This document shows, one piece after another, positions 23,030 through 33,713 of a stretch of DNA of 64,000 nucleotides. The DNA is from Endomychus coccineus (taxonomy: Eukaryota > Arthropoda > Insecta > Coleoptera > Endomychidae). A program made the position numbers and the translations under genes. Within the stretch, counting starts at the first letter, position 1. Each line of letters starts with the position of its first letter. The notes beneath the pieces were generated by a model. It ran no database searches. It saw only the letters and a list, made by a program, of their open reading frames with translations, and was not told the origin of the DNA. The DNA is taken from positions 192,968,315 through 193,032,314 of the forward strand of contig OY294068.1 of the NCBI GenBank assembly GCA_958510875.1. The letters are read 5' to 3'.

Positions 23030-24328
23030 GAATTCATAGTTATTCTGTAAACGTCCAGCTACAAACTTGTGTATCGTCGATTAATAATTCAAATTTTTTG
23101 CACTCACTTCTGATTGTCTGTGTAGAAAGTATAGATGTCATGTTAACGAAGACAAATTGTTAATTTATGTTGACAAAGATGTAGCAAATGTGCAATACCA
23201 TGTAGAATTGCAGATAGAGCGAAGATAAAACATCGTTCCATACCACATTTGGAGAATCTTTATTAAGTATGTTGATTTATAAAACAATAAAGAGGATTCA
23301 TTTGAACATAAAATATTATTTAATTATAATTTACGAAGATTTATATAAGAAGTTAAATAGTGGTTTATTTGCTAAAACCGTTTTCACGTTTCTAGATTTA
23401 GATCTATATGCTTTACCGTAGCCAATTAATGCATTTGACATGATCAACAATATAACAGTTAACTGTTTAAGAGATTGTACGATCAAAAAAGTGATACCAT
23501 GAAGGCGAAACGATATACCATACTTTAGAATCTGCCTTAAACTGAGCGATAATAGCAATACTCATCAAATATTCTCATTTTTTTATTGTCTTTAACACCT
23601 GAAAAAGGGATATATATTTTACCGGAAAGTATTGTAATCGAATATATCAATTTTGAACATTTCTGTGTGTGCGTAAAATCTTTGGAGATGATTGCACCGT
23701 TTCTATTGGTCGCATGAATTTGAAATTCTGCAATTCTTTCTAAAATGAGAAAAATAGGAACTATGTTATTTTTGGACGTGGTAGTGCCGGTTGAAGTAGT
23801 ATTTTTGGCATTCATCTTGCGTTTTTCAGATAGCTTTATAGTATTTTATTGAACCCCGATGACAACAGTGTTTCTGGTTATCAATATCACACACATATAT
23901 TTAACTTGCAGAAGTGTCCGAAATTCCAATTTAAGATTCAATTGACGTCATCGATTTGACGTCATAGGCTAGTCTATGCGTTCACTCTGTGACAGTAATC
24001 TATCACTATTGGTAGTTCAGGACTCACTCTACGTTATAGCATACCTGCTAAAACCTCTGCGATCTTCATCCATACCCTGGAACCGCTTTTCGCATAACTT
24101 CAGGGTATGGACTGCGTCTTTTTGTGTTTCTTGATGTTATATCACATTATGTTCAACTAGGCGTTTTACGTTGATTTCACGTAGTTGTTTACGTTCGTGT
24201 TTTCGTTGATGTTAACGATTGGTTGTTTCTGATTCATTTGTCTATATAGCGCTCTTTGCCTATCTTTCTGTCTCTTGATTACTTATGTTTATACCATAAT
24301 ATGGTTGATGACCAATTTTACGGTCTTA
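23030..24328. other. Non-coding, with part of a dispersed repeat
   Basis: About 23850-23970 is an inverted copy of 31732-31840 (shared TTTCGGACACTTCTGCAAGTTAAATATAT on the complement, in two blocks). It includes two perfect TGACGTCA octamers at 23943-23950 and 23957-23964. No gene supported. Confidence 0.5.
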
Positions 24329-24515
24329 GTGATTTATCTCTCTGTGGATAACTTCCTATGGTGTTTCTGTTTATAACAATGTTACGGTTTCTGGGTTTCC
24401 AGTACTTTATCTCGCTATGGATATTTCCAGTGGTGTTTTTGTTTGTACCAAAATATTGTTTGCTGTGTCTTTAGTACTGTATTCTTTTTGGATATTTCCT
24501 ATGTGTTCCAGTAAG
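24329..24515. repeat. Diverged ~72 bp tandem repeat
   Basis: GTGATTTATCTC (24329), GTACTTTATCTC (24402) and GTACTGTATTCT (24474) start units 73 and 72 bp apart, each followed by a GGATA(T/A)(T/C)TTCC-like block and GTGTTTNTGTTT. A partial earlier copy (TTATACCATAATATGGTTGA) lies before the first. A hairpin with arms GTTCCAG..TAAGTTATC and GATAACTTA..CTGGAAC follows at about 24508-24550. Confidence 0.7.
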
Positions 24516-24599
24516 TTATCTATGTTGGGATAACTTACTCTTCTGGAACATATGGATCATCCGTATCAGCCACAATCTATCCTTCACCTCTGTCTCAGG

Positions 24600-24786
24600 A
24601 ACATGTGACTGGGAGTCCATAATCTATCCAGGGTCTGTGTGCCTGTTGGTCCGCGGGAGCATGTCTACTCCTGCCCTTGACCCTGCTGGCAACAGGGCCT
24701 TGAGCATTCCCCTATCCGCCACCTGTGGACGCGCCTGGTTGCGGTTTTCAGACTCCGCACAAGAGAAGAGGCTCCTGCTTTCTAGG
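24600..24786. other. GC-rich block immediately before telomere-like repeats
   Basis: Unusually GC-rich for this window (for example GACCCTGCTGGCAACAGGGC). It runs directly into the CCTAA array, so it may be the end of a mobile element that carries or targets such repeats. No ORF assigned. Confidence 0.35.
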
Positions 24787-24857
24787 AACCTAACCTAACC
24801 TAACCTAACCTAATATAACCTAACCTAACTTAACCCAACTAAACCTAACATAACCTA
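24787..24857. repeat. Interstitial telomere-like (CCTAA)n / (TTAGG)n tract
   Basis: Starts with about five perfect CCTAA units and continues as degenerate variants (CCTAATATAA, CTTAACC, CCCAACTAAA). TTAGG is the usual insect telomere repeat (established knowledge). Only about 70 bp long, internal to the sequence. Confidence 0.85.
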
Positions 24858-26528
24858 CCGACCTATCTTTGTTGATATAGTAAGCAAATATTGTAATCGC
24901 GCTAATCTTAACACTCTCACTTATAAGAAAATTCTGGGAATTATATTGAAACCCATGACTCAATTTACTTAGTATGATTTTATCAGTGGGACTAAATTTA
25001 TGTAACAATATGGAAATGGGACTCAATTTGTTTTCCGCCTACGCGTCCTGATAATAGAGGGTACAAGGATGACGATTCTATCATCTTATTAATGGCTATT
25101 ATCAAAAGTTTAGCGGGCACAAGTTCGGTTTCCCCAAATTTGCATTTAAGTTGTTAATTTTATAATTTGACTCAGAATGATCAAGGTCTCTAATAAAGGG
25201 ACGACCCAGATCATAAGAGTCAGCCAGAACAGTAGATACCCTTCGTGCGCTACACGTACGAAAAAGCGATTATGTTTTATGGCCTACTCGCTATACATAG
25301 GTATACGGCCGATTATCAATATATTTATTTTATTATACTGGGAACTCTAATAGTAGAGACGTTCCCCGAAGGTATCAAAAGTATCCTATCCAATAGTATC
25401 ATGAAATCCGGTAATTCATTGTTACATACAAGGCCATAATTGTCGTTTAAATCTTATTCGTGTTCATTTAAAATAAAAATACCCAAACATGGTGTAGTAT
25501 GGTCTATTTTTTTGCATATAATAATATATTGGACCTAAAGCAATGTAGACGATGAAATTTAAGATACTCTCCAATCGCATCTGGGTGAAGACCAATATGT
25601 AGAATACTACACGTGGAAGGATTAATGTCAAAAACTAGTCCACTATCAACTAATACAAATGTCGGCTAGTTGAATGAATAATCTGCACCGTATCCTACAC
25701 CAAAAATTAGCATTTATTGGAACAAATGATTTATTACAAAACATAAAACAAACAACTTTCCATCAGTTTATCGTAAAAATTCAAAGTTTGAGGCGAAATT
25801 ATGACAGTCGACACTCTTAGATTTATTGCCATATAACTTGAAATCGTTTGAATCTATAAAAATGTTACATAAATCAAATTGAGAAATAAATTAATGCTAG
25901 ATTGTTAATACGCGTGTAAGAAAAATAAGAACTCGATTTCGACCGAACTTTGTTATCTTTCTCTAGCGCGAGCTTCTTTAATGAGACGGCGTTCGCCTCG
26001 CAGTTGGCTATGAATAATTAACTCGCCGTTGGCTTTACAGGTACCTTTCTAGCCTAGGATTATGTTTTGAATCTTGTTGAATGATAATGCAACGCTTTAA
26101 TACTTTGTAACCGCTCTTTGTTTAAATAAAGTACAAGCTGGATTCGGACCTGCATAGATCCGTTTACGAGCAGCATGACCTATATAGATTTTCAAATATT
26201 TAAAACATATGGATATTCATCCATCGACGTACATTCGGGTAGCAGACATGAATTATTAGTTTTTGATGTGTCTTATTACTTGTTTTTGCCCTGGTTTTTT
26301 TCGTGGCGAAAGCATCAAAATTGGCTCGAACTAATTTGAATAACTATCCGAAATAGACTGATTAGCCCTATTATATGGTTTCTCCCATGCAACGAACCTC
26401 GAGTATTACGTTTTTTAGGTCTTTCCCCTACGGTGAACACTTCCCTACAAGTTGAATGCGATAAACATTCTCAGTGCTTAATACAATTATTTTAAAAAAT
26501 CCCCCAGTTCAGTTGATTAGTTTTCAAA
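24858..26528. other. AT-rich non-coding stretch
   Basis: Short open frames only; none has a recognisable domain. Confidence 0.4.
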
Positions 26529-26572
26529 CGTCTTCTGATGATGATCGTGAGTCCGAAACGTATATAAACACG
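26529..26572 (+). ncRNA. Decayed hammerhead ribozyme copy
   Basis: Plus strand: stem I strand CGTCTT (26529-26534), CTGATGA (26535-26541), T, a damaged stem II GATC-GTGA-GTCC, GAAA (26555-26558), CGT ATA in place of stem III CGT/ACG, TA, then AACACG. It aligns base for base with the motif at 12445-12488 on the other strand. Confidence 0.65.
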
Positions 26573-26756
26573 AAATTATAATAGACATATTAGTCCACAG
26601 AAATTAGGATTATCTCAGAAATCGAGGAAACCTTTTTCATTTATAGATAAAACTGTGGTATGGGACATCCGAAATTGAGTGTCCTTAACACGTCCGCACA
26701 GGTAGTTTGGGAAATATATATATATAAATGTTTTTTTTCCTTTGAATTTTTTCAAA

Positions 26757-28095
26757 AAAAATAACAATACTTGAAGTTTTCCGAAAATCGCGGAAAACAC
26801 CAAACATATACATATTTGAACACTTTTATCACTGATAACGGAATTTCCTTTGCTTTTTCGTTTCCTTTGCTTTTTTGGCGGAAACCAAATGAAAAAGTGT
26901 TCAGAATGGAGATTTTAACAATACTATGGCAGTATAGAATTTCACAGGAATTTTCCGGAAAACAGAGGTGAACCTTCAAAATATGCATGGTAAGATGTAC
27001 TTTTTTTTCTAAAATGTTAAAAATACCTGCATTCAATTTTTCATTCCATTTTACATGAGACCAAACTCTAAACACATACAACTTTTTCCAAATTTTAAGG
27101 ATTTGCGAATAACATCTCGTAATATCCATTTATGATATATACATTTGTATGTTTTCTTGGTATATTGGTTCGTATATATACTGATAATGAAATAAAAATT
27201 CTGTTTTGACGTTTCGACAATGTTTATTGCCTTTATCAAAATTGTTAATTGAATTAGTGTTTCCGTGTAATTTAGAAAAGAATAGATGATTTCGATTAAT
27301 GAAATGCGTCTGCAGCCGACTTGTGTTTTAAGATCCAATTAAAACTGCAGAAAACATTGGATCGGTTGTGTGTGAAAGAGTAATGTATGGCTAATCACAA
27401 TTTGAAATAGATTGAATTTGATTAAATACAAGACATTCCAAGATTGTACAATTATAAATATCTATGAATTATTGTATGAATTAGTTATTCTATGATAAGC
27501 ATTTCAGATCTATCATAATCAACTATTCAAGTTTAAGATAATTCTATGGAATTTAACCTCAAAATTGTTACTCTATAGTGTCATAGTTAAATAATACTTC
27601 ATCTTTTTTTAGGTTGAATTTTAAATAGACAAATGGAAAGTGGCACTTCAAATTAATAAAATTTTGTTAAGTTTGAATTAGATATATATACGTTTTCTTG
27701 AAATTTTTTTTTCTAGGAGCATCAGTACGCCAGATATTTCGATATTTACAAAAAAAAGTTTATTAAACATGGATACTACGAGATGTTTTCCGCGATTTCT
27801 GGAAAATTTGGAAAAATTGTATGTGTTTGGAGTTTGGTCTCATGTAAAATGGTATTCTAAACATTTTTCAATCCTTGTATTTTCGCCAAAAACGCAAAGG
27901 AAACGAGATATTTCGTTATCAGTGATAAAAAGTATTCCAATATAAATATATATTTGGGGATTTTCGCAATTTTCGGAAAACCTTATGCGATTTTTCGTTT
28001 TTTCACAATAGGTTCTTATGTAAATCGACGTTCTAAATACTTTTAAATTGTGATTTTTCCCAAAAATGCAAAGGAAACGAGATATTGTGAAAAAG
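26757..28095. repeat. Diverged inverted repeat with unit duplications
   Basis: 26765-27135 and about 27750-28000 are inverted copies: shared blocks include TTTTATCACTGATAACG, CATTTTACATGAGACCAAACTC, CAAACACATACAA and CGCGGAAAACA. The segment 28000-28095 is an extra direct copy of part of the right arm (AAAGGAAACGAGATATTGTG / AAAGGAAACGAGATATTTCG). No coding potential. Confidence 0.7.
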
Positions 28096-28098
28096 CCT

Positions 28099-28633
28099 GA
28101 TAACTTATATAATTTAACATAGGATTATTAGGATGAATAAACGTAAAACATTGTACCATAGGCGGCATTCGAACCCACATCGCTGGATGTCTAATCCAGG
28201 GTCGTTTTGAAGGATTGTAGATTAAACTATTACTATGGTTGACAATTACTCTTAACAGTACTTATTTAATGACCGCATCCCGTTTCTTATATATTTCAAT
28301 AATATTTATTCATTGAATGAGTACTGTCAAGAGTAATTGCCAACCATTATAATACTCTAACCTACAATCCTTACTTCAAAACGACTGAACTTTGAATGAA
28401 TGTACATGAATAGTTAATGCATGGTAGGGCATCGAATCACATTGTGTTCATTAATGATATACTATCCTTTCAGAAGCTTATATTTACAAAAATATAAGAA
28501 TCTGAATCAAAGTGGTGTAATTGATAAACACCCTGGACTAGATATCTAGTAACGTAGGTTAGAATCCCGCCTATGCTTCAATGTTTTACGTTTATTCATC
28601 TTTATAATCCTATGTTAAATTATCTAAGTTATC
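28099..28633. repeat. Foldback element with tRNA-derived ends
   Basis: The outer arms are inverted (GATAACTTATATAATTTAAC at the left, its near-complement GTTAAATTATCTAAGTTATC ending at 28633), and the inner arms too (TTGACAATTACTCTTAACAG versus CTGTCAAGAGTAATTGCCAA). Each arm holds a tRNA-like segment. On the plus strand at about 28511-28585: D-arm GTGT/ACAC, anticodon arm CTGGA-CTAGATA-TCTAG and B-box-like GGTTAGAATCC. On the minus strand at about 28160-28200: CTGGA-TTAGACA-TCCAG and B box GGTTCGAATGCC. The left arm lacks the D-arm part. Consistent with a tRNA-derived SINE in inverted arrangement, not a functional tRNA gene. Confidence 0.7.
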
Positions 28634-29805
28634 TTGATAATTCAGAAAATTTGTCTCTCAATGTACCTACACGAAATTGTTAATTTCTATGGACTATATG
28701 TGTTAATGTGACCCACTTCACAAGAATTTACATATAATTCATACCTTGGTCAAAATCATTATTATATACTACGTATAATGAGGAAAGTAACAAGCGTATG
28801 CAATATTCATATTGTAAACTCCTCATAAATCCAACCCAACTTGACCATCTCCGGGTCAACCCGTTCCCAACTGGTCTACCAATTTTCCCGAACTTACCAC
28901 CATGAACATTTGCGCTTTTATTCGCTTTTAGTTTGAAAATCGAACTACTTGTACATAGATTATGTTCTACAGGATCAAGAAGCACACTTGGTATGAAATA
29001 ATTATCAGGAAATAGCTGTTGCATAGCCGTATAATGAGTCCGATAATTATATGGGTGTATAATGACTTCATGTCCTAACCATCACGACAGGAACGACTAC
29101 CGGTGTATACGATTAAATTGGGTGTGTGTGTGTATATGTGTATATCGGTAGAACATGATACAATCTCGTATGCTGGTAAGGCAGCAAACTCTTTAGTACT
29201 GATTAAAACTCCGAGAGGCCTGGACCGAAACGCCCGCGACAGTATTAATATACGCGTAATTTTAATGAATGAATCAATTCGATACGAAGCTCGTATAATT
29301 CGATATCGGGCGGGTCGTAATTTTTGTGTTCAGTGTTTTATGAACTGTTTACGTTGCCTTGGATTTCTTTAATTACCTGCTCCATAACCATAAACTTAAT
29401 AGGTATCTGAATCTTTGAAATAGTTTTTCTTGGAAATTGTTTATATTTGCGAATGGGAAATAATTGAGGCGTTGTATATTCAAAAACTTAACATATCTCA
29501 TAATAGAGCATTCCAAGCTAATTACCATGTGTTTGTAAATAACTATAAATATTTGTCATGATGTCGCCTTCATGTTGACGTCTTCATGTAGTACCAAATT
29601 GAACACTTGACGTTCTGTTGACTTACTAAATATTTACATGGTTTAGATTGAGAAAATCAGCAGTGATATCCAAAATGAGTTATATCTGTGCCTACCAATT
29701 CCTTATATTCATATTTATATCGTACTGTGATCCAAAATTATCCCACAATTTGTCGAAATATTTGTTGATTTACTGAGAATAAGAAACAAACACCCTTATC
29801 CACAA
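28634..29805. other. AT-rich non-coding stretch
   Basis: Contains a short GT/AT microsatellite near 29121-29146. No gene supported. Confidence 0.4.
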
Positions 29806-29860
29806 TACTGTCAAAGTAGTGAGGACATTTCGCCTACCAAGTAGCCATCATCAGAGTAAA
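29806..29860 (-). ncRNA. Hammerhead-like motif with strong stem II
   Basis: Minus strand: CTGATGA (29848-29854), T, stem II GGCTAC-TTG-GTAGGC (five of six pairs; 29832-29846), GAAA (29828-29831), stem III TGTC/GACA (29824-29827 and 29809-29812) with an 11-base loop, then GTA. One extra G sits before the U-H position and stem I has no clear partner. Confidence 0.5.
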
Positions 29861-30073
29861 CTAAATTAGAAATCAAAAAGTGCCTGTTTAAATATTTGAC
29901 ATTAATAGGGTAGAATACGATAAGTTTGTCTGTAAAAAATTCTTTGGAACCAATTGCAAAATTGGAAGATATAAAACTTGAACCTGGTGATACTCTCGTT
30001 TGATTTGATGTTTTTTTACTATTTACAAATATCCCAATAGTCGAGGAAATAAAGCATTAAAACAGGTCAAACC

Positions 30074-30757
30074 TTCCATCCCTGGCGCAGCCGGATGGAT
30101 TGAGATTTTCTGGATTTGATTCGGAAGGTAGAAATTTTGTGCCGCGCTTGTTTTTTACAGTAAAAAAATGCATTTTTCCAGAAGATGACATAGATATGCA
30201 GGGGCTTCAGAGATCCGGAAACACCCATAGGTAATTTGTGAAACTTTTTCGAGTGTCATAATCATGATCGGTTACTTCGAAAACCCCTGAAACCCAGAAT
30301 TTGTTACATATTATGAAGAAAAATTAACGAATTCCTAGAAGATGAAGTAGATATCCCCAGACATTGCAGGGAAGTTTCTGCATGTCGTAATCATCATCAG
30401 CGACCTTTATATCCTCACTCGAACAGTTGACAAGCATTAAAAAATAATTTTTAATGAAATTCATCGATATCCTGGGCGTACGGACCCCCGTATACCCCGG
30501 GGATGGTCCAAGGGAACCTCAGGAAATGTTTTCGACATCATATTCGTGATCAGCGACCCCAAAAATCCCCGAGAAATCAATTCGAGTTCGTTTTTTTATT
30601 CACCTCAAAAAGTGCACACATAAAAATGCATTTTTTGGCTGTAGAAATGGAATACATTTTTTCCGCAAAAAATAAGCGTGGCACAAAATTTCTAAATTAC
30701 TCGAATCGAATGCACAAAACCGCATCTCAATCCGTCCGACTGCGCCAGTGATGGAAC
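30074..30757. mobile_element. Non-autonomous DNA element with ~100 bp terminal inverted repeats and internal repeats
   Basis: Left end TTCCATCCCTGGCGCAGCCG and, on the complement of the right end, TTCCATCACTGGCGCAGTCG; similarity continues inward (GGATTGAGAT, AGAAATTTTGTGCC, CGCTT). Between them three diverged units of roughly 110-140 bp each carry a TCATAATCATGATCGG/TCGTAATCATCATCAGCGACC/TCATATTCGTGATCAGCGACC block followed by a C-rich string. No ORF; the parent transposon is not in the window. Confidence 0.75.
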
Positions 30758-30889
30758 GGTGGAATACTTTAGTTACTTGTCTACAATGTCTGAGTCGATA
30801 AACATTTTGAAGAAATGACTTTTATATAATAATACTCCAGATATAAACTGCACAGAATACGTGCAGTTACGTCTTTATACATTATGAAG

Positions 30890-31400
30890 CAAAATTATTT
30901 TTCTCTTAACAGAAACTACTATAGACAACCTAGCGGAAGTGCAATAGGCAATCATTCTCTATCCCGTTTCGACCAACATTTTTCTAAATTAACTTGAAAC
31001 CTCAAAATCAAAATTGAACTAGTTCCCAAGATTTTGATTCACTTACATGACTTTTTGAGCACACTTTATAGCCAATTTGATTCATTCAAATTCATTGCAG
31101 AAATATAAACAGATAAGCAGCTTCCTTTCTTTGATATTGACATTATAAAAGATGGCAATTACTTGGAAATCAACATATACAGAAAAAAATAACTTCTGCG
31201 GTTTCAGTTACACCAACCAAATGAACCAAAATGAATTTTTGACATGATCCCGGGATACGCTTTTTCCTGGGGTTGATACAACTCCTTCTCAGAAGTGAAC
31301 TTTAATAAATTGGCAAAGACCCCAGGAACGGATAGATAGTTTTCGAACAATTTTTTTCATCCTTTTGTTTTATGGAAAAAGTACCATACAAAAATGATCA
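30890..31400 (+). mobile_element. Second Penelope-like RT remnant
   Basis: Plus-strand frames read NYYRQPSGSAIGNHSLSRFD (the Y-x-Q-x-x-G-x-x-M-G-S palm block) and, later, LPFFDIDIIKDGNYLEINIY (the L-P-F-L-D block), with stops and frame changes between. The catalytic YxDD segment is missing. Different in sequence from the copy at 21.7-22.7 kb. Confidence 0.6.
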
Positions 31401-31449
31401 ATTGAACACGTGACTTCCATCACTTTTGTGAGCAAAGCTTACACACTCC

Positions 31450-31840
31450 TGCGGGTCTAATGTAAGTGATTGTAGGAACAGAAATTATATTGGAATTGAT
31501 TTGGAAATCGCTAATGAAAGACGTTAAATTATACTCTATGTTACATTGAAATTTCATCGAAATGATCTACGTAATGTATTTCACAATGTTTCATACTGAC
31601 ACTGCTGTCAGGTTGACTTTCGCAATTATTCACACTATAACATAACCTGCTGTTACATGAACTATCGAAATGTATCACAGAATCAAGAAGTCTAGGACTT
31701 CTTCCACAGAATAAATACATATAATAGATCGGGACGTCACATCGATGACGTCACTTGAATCTTAAAATAATAATTTCGGACACTTCTGCAAGTTAAATAT
31801 ATACATGTGATAAAGATTAATAACTACAAAAACCCGGTTG
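31450..31840. repeat. Dispersed repeat segments with copies elsewhere in the window
   Basis: 31450-31640 matches about 16130-16310 in the same orientation; 31732-31840 matches 23850-23970 in inverse orientation and carries GGACGTCA (31732) and TGACGTCA (31746) with the same 14 bp spacing. Confidence 0.65.
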
Positions 31841-32930
31841 TCCCCATGCTTAAACAAAATACCAGAAATGAAATAAGAAATCCAATAATCCCTTCTTTCG
31901 TATAAGAAAAAGTAAAGTAAAAGTGAGTCAGGTCCCTTCTTTTCAAGAATGAATTCTAATATCTCTGTGGTAGGTAGCTAGATACTTACTTCGTTTATAT
32001 TTCCTGTCTCTTGCATTCCAAATGCAACGCTGTTTTGGAAATAGTTCAATGAATAATAGTAAATGATTTGATAATAACAATTTTATATCTTGATCATATA
32101 AACATAATTATAAGTTGACCATACCATAAAACGGAACTATTAAATCAGCCTCAATCTATTAGACAGAAGGTATAAAATATATTTAAACAAAATATTTATT
32201 ACGTGATTCAAATAATGACTGCCATTAAACCATTATTTGAACAATACTCCATTGTTGTTGATTCGAAACTTTACAATGTGTAAAATAAATTAACTATATG
32301 ATATATGTAGTAATAATTTGGATCGTAAAATATATCAACTGAGGAAAGAGGTTGATGTATCGGACATAAATAGCCCAGGAAAGGAGAATAACACAAAAGT
32401 GTCAAATACTCAATTAATTATTGAGTTGACGATTTGATTAGTGATGATGAAATAGGATGTTATTTACGACGGAAAAATACATAACATTACTTTCAATTTT
32501 ACTAGGTATCTTCCATATCTATAATATATCGGGTGTCCCATTTAAATTAAGCGGTTTTAAACTTCAATTACTTGAAAACGGTAAAATATGCAAAGTTCAT
32601 TTATCAATAATAAGCACGACATAATCACTCTTATCCACTAAAAGTGCTTTTATTTAACTAATAATACCTGTGTGTGTAGGTTCGTCTGGCCTTTTGTGCT
32701 TTGTACGGGTTTTATTGCAAATTTAGAAAACAAATCATAGAATTTATTGATTACTGAAGTGAAACTTTTCCATTTCATTGAATTATTTAAAAGTAATGGC
32801 TTTAATTTAGCGGATTGCGTACTTATTTACCAAGTAGACCACCGAACACCCCACGAAAAAAAGTTGACAGCTGTTCCGAGCTGCTGAGACCAGAAATCCT
32901 TACTAACCCTTGTAGTTGTCATATGTCATT
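31841..32930. other. AT-rich non-coding stretch
   Basis: TATATCGGGTGTCCCATTTA near 32524 looks like a repeat terminus, and CACTCTTATCCACTAAAAGTGC near 32627 resembles the end of the 16.8 kb palindromic element. No gene supported. Confidence 0.4.
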
Positions 32931-32934
32931 ACGT

Positions 32935-33713
32935 TCTAACTCCTGACAAAACGGAAATTGTTCTGTTCACAGGGAAACGCAAGCTGGGCACTCTGCCGGA
33001 GAATAGTTTCTCTGGCAAGGTCCTGCAATTCAAAGGTCGGTAAAGTTTCTGGGAGTAAGCCTAGTCTCTCAACTGACCTGGAGCGAACACCTCGAATATC
33101 GAGCGAGGAAGGCCTCTGCGTCATTTTGGGCAAGCAGAAGAGCTTTCAGCAGCACATGGAGATTACACCCAAAGATTCTTCACTGGATCTACACCGCTGT
33201 GATCAGGCATATCATGTTTACCTGATCTAAATAAAGAGTGGTCTGAACTGTGGCAAGGATCACCACGCATGAGGCAGGCCAAGCTCTTCATCAAAGAGCC
33301 TGTGCCTAGTCTCTCAAAGAAACTCCTCTCTCTGAACAGAAGGAACATCAGAGAGATGACTGGAATCCTAACCAGTCACTGTTGTTTTAACAAACACCTC
33401 CACACTATGTGCATCACAGATGACCCAATATGTTGGAAATGCAGAGAGGTGGAAGAAACTGCCTCTCACATCCTGTTGGAATGCTCAGCATTAGTAGCCC
33501 TCGGGCACCGACACTTCGGAGAATCAAAACTGCTCCCAAAAGAACTTATGGAAGTCAGCATTGGCAACATTCTGGGTTTCTGGCGGGCCATAAGCCTGCT
33601 AGAATAGAATAGGAATAGGCTTCTGACCATAGGGCGCACAATGTGCCCAACTAAGTGGCCCAAGTGCATCTGGAGGCTAAGTCCCCTCCCCTCAAAGGAT
33701 GATGATGATGATG
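32935..33713 (+). mobile_element. Internally deleted LINE: RT thumb joined to C-terminal zinc segment, (GAT)n tail
   Basis: First part: LTPDKTEIVLFTGKRKLG then, after a frame change, the KFLGV-like block and LTWSEHLEYRARKASAFW, the end of RT. RNase H is absent. Second part, one frame from 33269 to 33607: AKLFIKEPVPSLSKKLLSLN, LTSHCCFNKHLHTM, then C-x2-C in PICWKCREVEETASHILLEC, and a stop. This is the C-terminal C-C-H-C-like region found after RNase H in such LINEs. The 3' end has CCCCTCCCCTCAAAGGATG then (GAT)5 at about 33698-33713. Same family as 57.7-58.1 kb. Confidence 0.8.

Noticed and set aside
28505..28600. Functional tRNA gene
   Set aside because: The acceptor stem does not pair and the T-arm is degenerate; it is part of an inverted repeat, so a tRNA-derived repeat fits better.
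32958..33230. 90-codon plus-strand frame within the 32.9 kb LINE
   Set aside because: Wrong frame relative to the RT thumb block seen at the same bases.
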